A DNA stretch of 64,000 bases from QHXW01 sp035297145 (GTDB taxonomy: Bacteria; Acidobacteriota; Terriglobia; Bryobacterales; Bryobacteraceae). The stretch lies in assembly GCA_035297145.1 (NCBI GenBank), contig DATGZN010000113.1, positions 1 through 64,000 of the forward strand, written 5' to 3'. Numbering within the stretch: the first letter of the stretch is position 1; every line of letters begins with the position of its first letter. A model generated the notes under the pieces. It worked only from the letters and a program-made list of their open reading frames with translations. It made no database searches and was not told the origin of the DNA. This document shows positions 25,387 through 34,218 of the stretch, one piece after another. Both the position numbers and the translations under genes were made by a program.

Positions 25387-26496
25387 ATGCCGGAAACCAC
25401 TTTTCTCGACTCCAGCGAATTGGTGCTCAACATGGGACCGCAGCACCCGTCCACGCACGGGGTGTTGCGCGTCATTCTGAAGCTCGACGGTGAAAAGGTC
25501 ATGGGTACCGAGTGCGTGATCGGATACCTGCACCGCGGTGTCGAGAAGATCGGCGAGAATCGCACCTACCAGCAATTCGCGCCATACGTGGACCGCATGG
25601 ACTACGTGGCCGCCGTCTCGAACGGGCTGGGCTATTGTCTGGCGGTTGAGAAGCTGCTGAACATCGAGGCGCCGCCACGCGCGCAGGTTACGCGGGTAAT
25701 TTTGACCGAGTTGAACCGGATAGCGAGCCACCTGCTATGGCTGGGCACGCACGCGCTGGATATCGGCGCCATCACGCCGGTGTTCTATTGTTTCCGCGAG
25801 CGCGAGGAAGTGCTCAAGATTTTCGAAAACTACTGCGGCGCCCGGCTCACCACGCACGCTTTCCGCATTGGCGGTCTTCAGTACGAGTTGTACGACGGCT
25901 TCGAGCAGCAGGTAAAAGCTTTCTGCGACATGTTCCTGCCGAAGGTGGACGAGTACGAAGAGCTGCTCACCAACAACCGCATCTGGGTAGCGCGGCTCAA
26001 AGGCGTCGGGATTCTGTCGGGCGACGAGTGCAAAGAGTTCGGCGTCACGGGCCCCGTGCTGCGCGCGGCGGGTGTGAAATGGGACTTGCGCAAGGCACAG
26101 CCCTATTCGGGCTACGAGCAGTACGATTTCGAAATCCCAACTGCCGAAAATGGCGACACTTACGACCGGTACACGGTCCGCATGGAAGAAATGCGGCAGT
26201 CGGTGCGCATCATCCGGCAGGCGGTGGAGAAGATCCCGGAAGGGCCAATCGGCAAGACGCCAAAAGTAATCAAACCGGCGACGGGCGAAGCTTACGTCTC
26301 CATCGAAGCGCCGAAGGGCGAACTGGGATACTTCGTGGTGAGCGATAACTCGACGCAGCCATACCGCCTGCGCGTGCGCCCGCCGTCATTCGTGAATCTG
26401 CAGGCGCTCGATCGCATGGTGCGCGGGGGTCTGGTGGCGGATGTGGTGGCGATTATCGGAACATTAGATATTGTGTTGGGTGAGGTGGATCGATAA
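25387..26496 (+). CDS. nuoD: NADH-quinone oxidoreductase subunit D
   Basis: This 369-residue 49-kDa-type subunit helps form the quinone-binding site. It starts with NMGPQHPSTHGVLR, whose His lies at the quinone headgroup site, and continues with GYLHRGVEKIGENRTYQQ and the C-terminal RVRPPSFVNLQALDRM typical of the family. It is complete and unfused to NuoC. It lies 6 bases after nuoC and 6 bases before nuoI. Confidence 0.97.
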   Translation: MPETTFLDSSELVLNMGPQHPSTHGVLRVILKLDGEKVMGTECVIGYLHRGVEKIGENRTYQQFAPYVDRMDYVAAVSNGLGYCLAVEKLLNIEAPPRAQVTRVILTELNRIASHLLWLGTHALDIGAITPVFYCFREREEVLKIFENYCGARLTTHAFRIGGLQYELYDGFEQQVKAFCDMFLPKVDEYEELLTNNRIWVARLKGVGILSGDECKEFGVTGPVLRAAGVKWDLRKAQPYSGYEQYDFEIPTAENGDTYDRYTVRMEEMRQSVRIIRQAVEKIPEGPIGKTPKVIKPATGEAYVSIEAPKGELGYFVVSDNSTQPYRLRVRPPSFVNLQALDRMVRGGLVADVVAIIGTLDIVLGEVDR

Positions 26497-26502
26497 TAAG
26501 GT

Positions 26503-26958
26503 ATGGGAAAATTTTTCCGGACGATTCTCCTGGCCGACCTCTTTCAGGGCCTCTGGGTCACATTTCGCAATCAAAACCCGAAGAATATTTGCACCGAGCA
26601 GTATCCGGCCGAGCGGCCCAAGGTAGCCGAGCGCTATCGTGGCGCTCCTCGCTTGAACATCAACCCGGAGAACGGCGAGACGCTGTGCATCAGCTGCAAT
26701 CTTTGCGCGCTGGCCTGCCCGGAAAATCTGATTGTGGTGACCAGCGAGCGCAACGAGCAGACGCGCCGCAAGGATCTCACGACCTTTACCTACGATCTCT
26801 CTCGATGCATGTTCTGCGGCTTGTGTGAAGATGCGTGCCCGGTGGACGCGCTCGAATTGACGCAGGATTTCGAGCTGGCAAGCTACACGCGCGAAGGCTG
26901 GATCTGGGACCGGCAGATGCTCGAGGAAGGCCCCAGGCCCACCGAATACAAATGTTGA
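26503..26958 (+). CDS. nuoI: NADH-quinone oxidoreductase subunit I
   Basis: This 151-residue protein has two ferredoxin-type [4Fe-4S] motifs, CISCNLCALACP and CMFCGLCEDACP, which carry electrons to cluster N2 near the quinone site. The amphipathic N-terminus (FFRTILLADLFQGLWVTF) contacts the membrane as in other NuoI proteins. In most operons nuoI follows nuoH or nuoG; here it follows nuoD directly. Confidence 0.96.
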   Translation: MGKFFRTILLADLFQGLWVTFRNQNPKNICTEQYPAERPKVAERYRGAPRLNINPENGETLCISCNLCALACPENLIVVTSERNEQTRRKDLTTFTYDLSRCMFCGLCEDACPVDALELTQDFELASYTREGWIWDRQMLEEGPRPTEYKC

Positions 26959-26977
26959 CCGGGAGAGCGGGCTGCCA

Positions 26978-27490
26978 ATGATGGACGCGCTGTTCTTCTA
27001 CTTGTTTGCCGCCCTGGTGCTGGGCGGAGCGATTTTCACGGTCACGCGGCGCAGCGCGGTTCACAGCGCCATCAGCCTGATCGTTTCGCTCATCGGCGTG
27101 GCCGGATTGTATCTGCTGCAACAGGCCGAATTCCTGTTCGCCGTGCAGATCGTGCTCTACGTGGGCGGCATCATGGTGCTGTTTCTGTTCGTGATCATGC
27201 TGGTGAATCTGGATCAGGCAGCCAAGCAGCGCCAGTTCAACCGGCAGTGGTTGATCGCGCTCGTGTGCGTCGCGGCCGTGGGAGCTGAGCTAGCCTATTT
27301 CGTGCGCAAGGGCGCAAGTTCGTTCGCGCTGCCCAAACCGCCCTTGGCCGTTGCGGCAAACGCCGGCGGCAACACCGAACAGATCGCCACCGTGCTGTTC
27401 TCCCAGTACCTGCTGCCGTTCGAAATCGCTTCGGTGCTGCTGCTGGTAGCGGTGGTCGGATCGGTCGTGATGGCGAAGAAGAGGATCTGA
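26978..27490 (+). CDS. nuoJ: NADH-quinone oxidoreductase subunit J
   Basis: This 170-residue membrane subunit has five predicted helices. The pi-bulge helix (LLQQAEFLFAVQIVLYVGGI then MVLFLFVIMLVNLD) is the conserved NuoJ segment that couples quinone reduction to proton movement. The ATG at 26978 has GGGAGAG upstream. It lies 2 bases from nuoK. Confidence 0.95.
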   Translation: MMDALFFYLFAALVLGGAIFTVTRRSAVHSAISLIVSLIGVAGLYLLQQAEFLFAVQIVLYVGGIMVLFLFVIMLVNLDQAAKQRQFNRQWLIALVCVAAVGAELAYFVRKGASSFALPKPPLAVAANAGGNTEQIATVLFSQYLLPFEIASVLLLVAVVGSVVMAKKRI

Positions 27491-27491
27491 C

Positions 27492-27800
27492 ATGGGACCC
27501 ATCACCACCACACACTACATCGCACTGAGCGCTGCGCTGCTGTTGATCGGGACCATCGGCGTGCTCACGCGGCGCAACATCGTGATCGTACTGATGTCCA
27601 TCGAACTGATCCTTAACGCGGTGAACATTAACCTGATCGCCTTCTCGCACAGTTTTGGGAACGTGAACGGGCAGATCTTCGCGATTTTCGTGATTACCGA
27701 CGCCGTGGCGGAGGCGGCTGTCGGGCTGGGGATTTTGATCGCATTGTTCCGCAATAAGGAAACCGTACTGGCCGACGAAGTGGACTTACTCAAGTGGTGA
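27492..27800 (+). CDS. nuoK: NADH-quinone oxidoreductase subunit K
   Basis: This 102-residue protein has three membrane helices. The conserved glutamates that take part in proton transfer are in LMSIELILNAVNINLIA and FVITDAVAEAAVGLGILIAL. The length and motif order are those of standard NuoK. It lies between nuoJ and nuoL with gaps of 1 and 4 bases. Confidence 0.96.
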   Translation: MGPITTTHYIALSAALLLIGTIGVLTRRNIVIVLMSIELILNAVNINLIAFSHSFGNVNGQIFAIFVITDAVAEAAVGLGILIALFRNKETVLADEVDLLKW

Positions 27801-27804
27801 CGGC

Positions 27805-30012
27805 ATGAACTTTCTCGACCAGATCTGGCTGATCCCACTTTTCCCGCTGTTCGGCGCGGCCATGATGCTGCTGTTTGGCAAGCTATTCGATCCGCAGCCG
27901 CCCTCGGATGTTGCGATTGCGCCGGGCGTCGAGCACACGCACGACGATCACGATGGCGATCATCACCACCACGGCCATACTCACGAGCACGCGCACGAGC
28001 ATGTCACCGGGCACGATCCCGGTCATCATCACGGCGGCGGTCTCAAAGCTCTGATCAGTCTGCTCTGCCCAGGCATGGTACTGCTGTCGTTTATTTGGTC
28101 GGCAGGCGCGGTGATGCAACTGGCGAGTTCTCCCGAGCGCTCGCACCAGGTGATTCAGTTCACGTGGCTGGCCGGGCTGCCGTTCCACATGGCGGATGGG
28201 CGGCTCGCGACGTTCACCGCCGATTGGGGCTTCCTGCTCGACCCGCTCAGCGCCGTCATGATTCTGGTGGTCACCGGCATCGGGTTTCTGATTCACGTGT
28301 ACTCCACCGGCTACATGGCCCACGACAACGGCTATTACCGTTTCTTCGGCTACTTGAACCTGTTTGTTTTTTTCATGCTGATGCTGGTTCTGGCGAACAA
28401 TTACGCGCTGCTCTTCGTCGGCTGGGAAGGCGTGGGTTTGTGCAGCTACCTGCTCATCGGTTTTTACTTCCACAAGAAATCCGCGGGCGATGCGGGAAAG
28501 AAGGCGTTCGTTGTCAATCGGGTGGGTGACGCCGGGTTCATTCTCGGCATGCTGCTCATGTTCAGCGTGCTCGGCACGGTGAAGTTCGTGGACGTGAACC
28601 AGATCTTGCGCAGCGGGCATTTTCAGGCTGAAACCGCCGGCTTCGGAGTGCTGAGCACCATGGCCCTGCTGCTGTTCATCGGCGCGACCGGAAAATCGGC
28701 GCAGTTTCCGTTGTACGTCTGGCTGCCGGATGCCATGGAAGGTCCTACGCCCGTTTCCGCGCTGATCCATGCCGCAACCATGGTGACGGCCGGAGTGTAC
28801 ATGGTGGCGCGATCGAGCGCTTTATATCAACTGACGCCACAGACATCGACGATCGTCGCTGCGGTCGGCGCGTTTACCGCGATTCTGGCCGCTTCAATTG
28901 CTCTGGTCCAGAACGATATCAAGCGCGTGCTTGCTTACTCGACCGTGAGCCAGCTCGGCTACATGTTCCTCGCGCTCGGCGTTGGCGCTTATTGGGTGGC
29001 GGTCTTCCATCTGTTCACTCACGCCTTCTTCAAAGCGCTGCTCTTCCTTGGATCGGGTTCCGTCATCCATGCGGTGGGCGGCGAGCAGGACATGCGGCGC
29101 ATGGGGGCGCTGAAAGACAAGATTCCAACTACGCACTGGACGATGTTCGTGGCATCGCTGGCCATTGCGGGAATTCCAGGACTTGCGGGATTTTTCTCGA
29201 AGGACGAGATTCTCTGGCAGGCGTACAGCTCCAAGCAAGGATCGAACGCACTATACGCGGTCGGTCTGCTGACTGCCGGCTTAACGGCGTTCTACATGTG
29301 GCGCCTGATGTACATGACGTTCTACGGCAAGTCGCGCGTGGCGCCTGAGGTTGAAGCGCACATCCATGAATCGCCGGCGTCGATGACAGTACCGCTCACC
29401 GCTCTGGCGGTTGGCAGCGTGTTGGTCGGCTGGTTGGGGACGCCGAAATTGTGGGGTTTCACGGGCTGGTTCCACGGATTCGAGCAGTGGCTGGAACCAT
29501 CGTTCGCCTCCGCGGCCGTGGAAGCCGCAAAGGAAGGAGCGCACGACGCCTCGACCGAAGGTATCTTGATGGCGGTGTCGGTTGCCCTGGCGGTCATCGG
29601 CATCTTCATTGCGCGCTATTGTTATCACATTCGGCCTGAGATTCCGGGTGCAATCGAAGCCCGTTTCGGTCCGATTCACCGCACGTTGCTCAACAAGTGG
29701 TACGTGGACGAGCTCTACGACGTCCTCTTCGTCAATGGTTTCGCCAAAGGCGGCGGCAGGGTGCTGGGTGCGTTTGACCGCAACGTGATCGATGGCGGCG
29801 TAAACGGGGCTGGCTGGTTGACGCGCTTGTCCTCATCGTTCTCGATCTGGTGGGATACGTGGATTGTCGATGGCGCGGTGCGCTTGACGTCGCTGCTGGT
29901 GAAGTTGTCGTCCTATCCGGTGCGCGTCGTGCAAACCGGACGCGTGCAAGCCTACGCGCTGTTCGTGGTGGTTGGCGCTCTTGCGTTTTTCGGGTACTAT
30001 CTGGCGCGATAA
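27805..30012 (+). CDS. nuoL: NADH-quinone oxidoreductase subunit L with histidine-rich loop
   Basis: This 735-residue antiporter-like proton-pumping subunit is longer than the usual 610-650 residues. The core is standard: LLFVGWEGVGLCSYLLIGFY, the lysine-bearing helix GATGKSAQFPLYVWLPDAME, and the HAFFKALLFLGSGSVIHAV broken helix; a long C-terminal part provides the lateral helix. Between the first and second membrane segments there is an unusual insert, residues 44-76, with 16 histidines in 33 residues plus Asp, Gly and Glu, like the metal-binding loops of zinc or nickel transporters. The reading frame is uninterrupted through it. Confidence 0.95.
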   Translation: MNFLDQIWLIPLFPLFGAAMMLLFGKLFDPQPPSDVAIAPGVEHTHDDHDGDHHHHGHTHEHAHEHVTGHDPGHHHGGGLKALISLLCPGMVLLSFIWSAGAVMQLASSPERSHQVIQFTWLAGLPFHMADGRLATFTADWGFLLDPLSAVMILVVTGIGFLIHVYSTGYMAHDNGYYRFFGYLNLFVFFMLMLVLANNYALLFVGWEGVGLCSYLLIGFYFHKKSAGDAGKKAFVVNRVGDAGFILGMLLMFSVLGTVKFVDVNQILRSGHFQAETAGFGVLSTMALLLFIGATGKSAQFPLYVWLPDAMEGPTPVSALIHAATMVTAGVYMVARSSALYQLTPQTSTIVAAVGAFTAILAASIALVQNDIKRVLAYSTVSQLGYMFLALGVGAYWVAVFHLFTHAFFKALLFLGSGSVIHAVGGEQDMRRMGALKDKIPTTHWTMFVASLAIAGIPGLAGFFSKDEILWQAYSSKQGSNALYAVGLLTAGLTAFYMWRLMYMTFYGKSRVAPEVEAHIHESPASMTVPLTALAVGSVLVGWLGTPKLWGFTGWFHGFEQWLEPSFASAAVEAAKEGAHDASTEGILMAVSVALAVIGIFIARYCYHIRPEIPGAIEARFGPIHRTLLNKWYVDELYDVLFVNGFAKGGGRVLGAFDRNVIDGGVNGAGWLTRLSSSFSIWWDTWIVDGAVRLTSLLVKLSSYPVRVVQTGRVQAYALFVVVGALAFFGYYLAR

Positions 30013-30016
30013 AACT

Positions 30017-31576
30017 ATGGATCAGCACTTACTCAGCATCGTGCTCTTTACGCCGCTGGCCGGCTTCCTGATCCTGCTGCTGATTCCGGGATCGCAGAAA
30101 GAGCTCATCAAGATATGGGCCAACCTGGTGGGATTTGCCGGTTTCCTGATTTCGCTGCCGCTAGTCTCGCGATTCGACAAAGGCCTTGCCGGATTTCAAT
30201 TCCAAGAGAGCTTTGACTGGATTCCCTCCATCGGCGCGCATTATCACATCGGTATTGACGGCATCAGCCTGCTGCTCATCATGCTGACCACGCTCGTCGG
30301 GTTCCTGGCGATTCTTTGCTCCTGGAACGCGATCGACGAACGCGTCAAAGAATATTACGCCATGTTCCTGCTGCTGCAAACGGGAATGATCGGCGTCTTC
30401 GTCTCGCTCGATTTCTTCCTGTTCTACGTGTTCTGGGAGCTGGTGCTGGTGCCGATGTACTTCATCATCGGCGTATGGGGCGGCCCGCGAAAGCTTTACG
30501 CAGCCATCAAGTTTTTCCTGTACACGCTGGCCGGCTCGGTTCTGATGCTGCTCGGTATCCTGACGCTCTACTTCCAGTATCACCAGCAGTTCGGCGCGTA
30601 CACGTTCGAGATCGCCGACCTGATGAAGCTCGATATGCCACTCGGCTTGCAGCAGTGGGTGTTCTGGGCCTTCTTCATCGGGTTCGCCATCAAAGTGCCG
30701 ATGTTCCCCTTCCACACCTGGCTGCCGGACGCGCACGTTGAGGCGCCGACCGCCGGCTCAGTCATTCTGGCCAGCGTGCTGCTGAAGATGGGCACCTACG
30801 GTTTCATTCGGTTCTCGCTGCCTCTGGTGCCGAAGGCCTCGGTGAACCTGACCATCGTACAAGTGCTCGCCGTACTCTCGATCATCGGCATTATTTATGG
30901 CGCACTGGTGAGCTTGATGCAGCAGGATTGGAAAAAGCTGGTGGCGTATTCTTCGGTCAGCCATCTGGGATTCTGCACGCTGGGAATCTTCTCATTGAAT
31001 CCGAACGGCATCGCGGGCAGCGTACTCCAGCAGATCAACCACGGCATCTCAACGGGCATGCTCTTCTTGGTGATCGGCGTCATCTACGAGCGCCGGCACA
31101 CGCGTGAAATCGCCGAATACGGCGGCTTGGCGCACGTCATGCCGAAGTACGCGGTCGTCTTCGCCATCGCCATGCTCAGCTCCGCGGGGCTGCCGCTGCT
31201 CAATGGCTTCGTGGGCGAGTTCACCATTCTGCAAGGCGCGTTTGAGGCAAGTTGGGTTTGGGCGGCCTTTGCGGTGATGGGTGTGATCCTCGGCGCGGCT
31301 TATTTGCTCTGGCTCTACCAGCGGACGATGTTGGGCCAGATCACAAATGGACGCAACCTGCATCTGCCTGACCTGAGCTTCCGTGAGATGGCCGTCTTCC
31401 TGCCGCTAATCGCGTGGGGCATCTGGATCGGCGTCTATCCCAAACCGTATTTTGACCTGCTCGAAAAGCCGGTGCAGCAGATCGTGGAGCGCGTGCGGCC
31501 CGATTACTATCAGGGAGCCGCGCAGCGCGCCGCCGCGGCGAAACCCCACATCGTGCAGGCGGGGGTGGGGCAATGA
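30017..31576 (+). CDS. nuoM: NADH-quinone oxidoreductase subunit M
   Basis: This 519-residue antiporter-like subunit pumps protons in complex I. It has the conserved helix with Glu in FYVFWELVLVPMYFIIGVWG, the Lys-bearing FAIKVPMFPFHTWLPDAHVE, and VAYSSVSHLGFCTLGIF. The start at 30017 lies 4 bases after the nuoL stop; a longer frame begins inside nuoL but is not needed. It overlaps nuoN by 4 bases. Confidence 0.96.
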   Translation: MDQHLLSIVLFTPLAGFLILLLIPGSQKELIKIWANLVGFAGFLISLPLVSRFDKGLAGFQFQESFDWIPSIGAHYHIGIDGISLLLIMLTTLVGFLAILCSWNAIDERVKEYYAMFLLLQTGMIGVFVSLDFFLFYVFWELVLVPMYFIIGVWGGPRKLYAAIKFFLYTLAGSVLMLLGILTLYFQYHQQFGAYTFEIADLMKLDMPLGLQQWVFWAFFIGFAIKVPMFPFHTWLPDAHVEAPTAGSVILASVLLKMGTYGFIRFSLPLVPKASVNLTIVQVLAVLSIIGIIYGALVSLMQQDWKKLVAYSSVSHLGFCTLGIFSLNPNGIAGSVLQQINHGISTGMLFLVIGVIYERRHTREIAEYGGLAHVMPKYAVVFAIAMLSSAGLPLLNGFVGEFTILQGAFEASWVWAAFAVMGVILGAAYLLWLYQRTMLGQITNGRNLHLPDLSFREMAVFLPLIAWGIWIGVYPKPYFDLLEKPVQQIVERVRPDYYQGAAQRAAAAKPHIVQAGVGQ

Positions 31577-33042
31577 GCGAATACTACACGTCCGCCGACC
31601 ATTTCGTCCTGTTACCGGCGATTGTGCTGGCACTGTTCGGGTGCGCCATCCTGTTGTTCGATGTCTTTTGGTTCCAGAATCCGAAGGACCGCAAGTGGCT
31701 TTCGCTCCTGGTCATTACCGGGCTCATTTTCACCGCCGCCGCCTTGTACAAACAGCAAAGCTATTTGACCGCCAATGGCCTTTCTCAACTGACCGCCTTC
31801 AACGGCGCGCTCACCATCGACCGTTTCGCCCTTTACTTCAACTGGGTCTTCGAACTGGCCACGCTGATCGTCGCCATCGTTTCCTATAACTATCTGGAGA
31901 TCGAAGGTGAGCACCACGGCGAATACTATGCGCTGCTGTTGCTTGCGCAGTGCGGCATGTTCTTCCTTGCCGCCGGCACCGATTTGGTGACGCTCTTCAT
32001 CGGCCTCGAGCTGATGGCGTTATGTTTTTACGTGATGGTCGGCTTCCTGCGCGGCGATAAACGTTCGAACGAAGCCGCGATGAAATATCTGCTGCTGGGC
32101 GCCTTTTCGAGCGGCTTCCTGGTCTACGGCTTCTCCATCATGTACGGGCTTTCCGGATCGACGAACCTCGCTGTTGTGGAAGCCGCAATTAAAGCCCGCT
32201 CGGCATGGGACCCTCTGGTGTTCCTCGCCATGACGACCACCTCGGTCGGATTGCTGTTTAAGATTTCGGCCGCTCCGTTCCACATGTGGGCGCCCGACGC
32301 CTACGAGGGCGCACCGACGACGATCACCGCCTATCTCTCGGTCGCCTCAAAAGCCGCTTCGTTCGCGTTCCTTTTGCGCATCTTCCTCGGGCCGCTCGCG
32401 CCCGCACGCGATTCCTGGGAGCCGCTGCTGGCTGTTGTAGCCATCCTGACCATGACCATCGGCAACCTGGCGGCTATCAGCCAGACCAACATCAAGCGCC
32501 TGCTGGCTTACAGCTCCATCTCGCACGCCGGCTACATGCTGCTCGGCTTAATCGCCGGCAATGAAACCGGCATTCAAGGCATCCTCGTTTACGTTCTGGT
32601 CTACGCATTCATGAATCTCGGAGCGTTCCTGGTGGTGATTGCGCTCCACCGGAAGAACATCATCGGCGAGGATCTCGACGACATGGCGGGCCTGATGTAC
32701 AAGAGTCCGGGCTACGCCGTGCTGATGCTGATCTTTCTGCTGTCGCTGGCGGGAATTCCACCAACCGCCGGGTTCCTGGGCAAGTACTACATTTTCCTTT
32801 CGCTGATCGAGACGCACCACTATTTCCTTGCCGTGATCGCGACGTTGTACGTGGCAGTCGCCATCTATTATTACTTCCGAGTGGTCAAAACCATGTTTGT
32901 AGGCGAGTTGACCGAGAAGGCGCCGCTGGCCACCAGCTTCGGACTTCGCGTAGCGCTCGGCATCACGGGCGTGCTGACGCTGGCTGTTGGTATTTATCCC
33001 GAGCCGATCCTGCGCCTGGCACAGAATTCGTTCATGAGATAG
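31573..33042 (+). CDS. nuoN: NADH-quinone oxidoreductase subunit N
   Basis: This 489-residue antiporter-like subunit begins at an ATGA overlap with nuoM. Conserved features are LFIGLELMALCFYVMVGFLR with the membrane Glu, FKISAAPFHMWAPDAYEGAP with the channel Lys, and LLAYSSISHAGYMLLGLIA. It has about 14 membrane helices and normal length. It ends 1 base before nuoH. Confidence 0.96.
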   Translation: MSEYYTSADHFVLLPAIVLALFGCAILLFDVFWFQNPKDRKWLSLLVITGLIFTAAALYKQQSYLTANGLSQLTAFNGALTIDRFALYFNWVFELATLIVAIVSYNYLEIEGEHHGEYYALLLLAQCGMFFLAAGTDLVTLFIGLELMALCFYVMVGFLRGDKRSNEAAMKYLLLGAFSSGFLVYGFSIMYGLSGSTNLAVVEAAIKARSAWDPLVFLAMTTTSVGLLFKISAAPFHMWAPDAYEGAPTTITAYLSVASKAASFAFLLRIFLGPLAPARDSWEPLLAVVAILTMTIGNLAAISQTNIKRLLAYSSISHAGYMLLGLIAGNETGIQGILVYVLVYAFMNLGAFLVVIALHRKNIIGEDLDDMAGLMYKSPGYAVLMLIFLLSLAGIPPTAGFLGKYYIFLSLIETHHYFLAVIATLYVAVAIYYYFRVVKTMFVGELTEKAPLATSFGLRVALGITGVLTLAVGIYPEPILRLAQNSFMR

Positions 33043-33043
33043 C

Positions 33044-34213
33044 ATGCAGACGATCATCCAGAATCCTCTGTTCATTCCGCTGGCCGTAACGGTCGTCATC
33101 ATCGCGGTGTTCCCGCTGGTGGCCGGCTACCTGACGCTTGTGGAGCGCAAGGTACTGGCCGATTTTCAGGTGCGGCTCGGCCCCATGCGCGTGGGTCCGC
33201 ATGGTCTGCTGCAACCCATCGCCGACGCCTTGAAGCTGCTGCTCAAGGAAGACATCATCCCCACCGATGCTGACCAGGCGATTTTCTGGATTGCGCCGGT
33301 CATCTCTACCTTCACCGCGCTCACTTCTTTCGCCGTGCTGCCTTTCAGCCAGCTCCTGTACGTGGCGGATGTCAACGTGGGCATTTTGGTGATCCTGGCC
33401 ATGTCGGCGGTGGGAATCCTGGGGATTATTTTGGGCGGATGGTCGTCAAACAGCCACTATCCGCTGCTCGGGGCGCTGCGTAGCGCGGCGCAACTGGTCA
33501 GCTATGAAGTGGCGCTCTCGTTTGCTCTGCTATCCGGTTTGATGGTGGCGGGAACGCTAAGCATGCAAGGTATCGTGAAAGCGCAAGCCGCGCGCGGCGT
33601 CTGGTTCGCGTTTTCGAACTACGGTTTCATGCTGGTGCCGTTTGTGGTTTATCTAATTTCCGCCACTGCCGAAACCAACCGCGCTCCATTCGATCTCCCT
33701 GAAGCTGAATCTGAGCTTGTTGCGGGATTCCACACCGAGTACAGCGGCTTCCGTTGGGCGCTCTACTTCCTCGCCGAGTACGCCAACATGTTCGTCGCCG
33801 CCAGTGTCGCCGTGACGCTGTTCTGGGGCGGGTGGCTCAGGCCGTTCCCCAGCGTGGCGTGGCTCGATCCCATCAACTACGTACTGCCGTTTCTGCTGTT
33901 TTTCGGTTCCGGAGCATCCACCTTCCTTTTGGTGAAGAAGCTGCGCGATCCGCTTCAACAGAAAGTACTCGTCGCGGTGGCGCTGCTGCTGATTCTGGTG
34001 GGCGTGATCTTCGTGATACCGCAGGTAAACCAGGCCGTAATCGGCGTGTTCTGGTTCCTGTTCAAAGTTGCCGTGATCATCTACCTGCTGGTGTGGTTCC
34101 GTGGCACATTCCCGCGCTTCCGCTATGACCAGCTCATGAACATCGGGTGGAAGTACATGATCCCGATCGGCATGGGCGCGGTGCTGGTGAATGCGCTTCT
34201 CGGGATGATCTAG
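33044..34213 (+). CDS. nuoH: NADH-quinone oxidoreductase subunit H
   Basis: This 389-residue subunit forms the membrane end of the quinone chamber. It shows LTLVERKVLADFQVRLGPMR, ADALKLLLKEDIIPTDADQ and ETNRAPFDLPEAESELVAGF, the signature acidic loop of NuoH. It is slightly longer than usual owing to its C-terminal helices. In most bacteria nuoH lies between nuoD or nuoG and nuoI; here it closes the operon, which ends just before the convergent gene at 34219. Confidence 0.96.
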   Translation: MQTIIQNPLFIPLAVTVVIIAVFPLVAGYLTLVERKVLADFQVRLGPMRVGPHGLLQPIADALKLLLKEDIIPTDADQAIFWIAPVISTFTALTSFAVLPFSQLLYVADVNVGILVILAMSAVGILGIILGGWSSNSHYPLLGALRSAAQLVSYEVALSFALLSGLMVAGTLSMQGIVKAQAARGVWFAFSNYGFMLVPFVVYLISATAETNRAPFDLPEAESELVAGFHTEYSGFRWALYFLAEYANMFVAASVAVTLFWGGWLRPFPSVAWLDPINYVLPFLLFFGSGASTFLLVKKLRDPLQQKVLVAVALLLILVGVIFVIPQVNQAVIGVFWFLFKVAVIIYLLVWFRGTFPRFRYDQLMNIGWKYMIPIGMGAVLVNALLGMI

Positions 34214-34218
34214 AGAAA

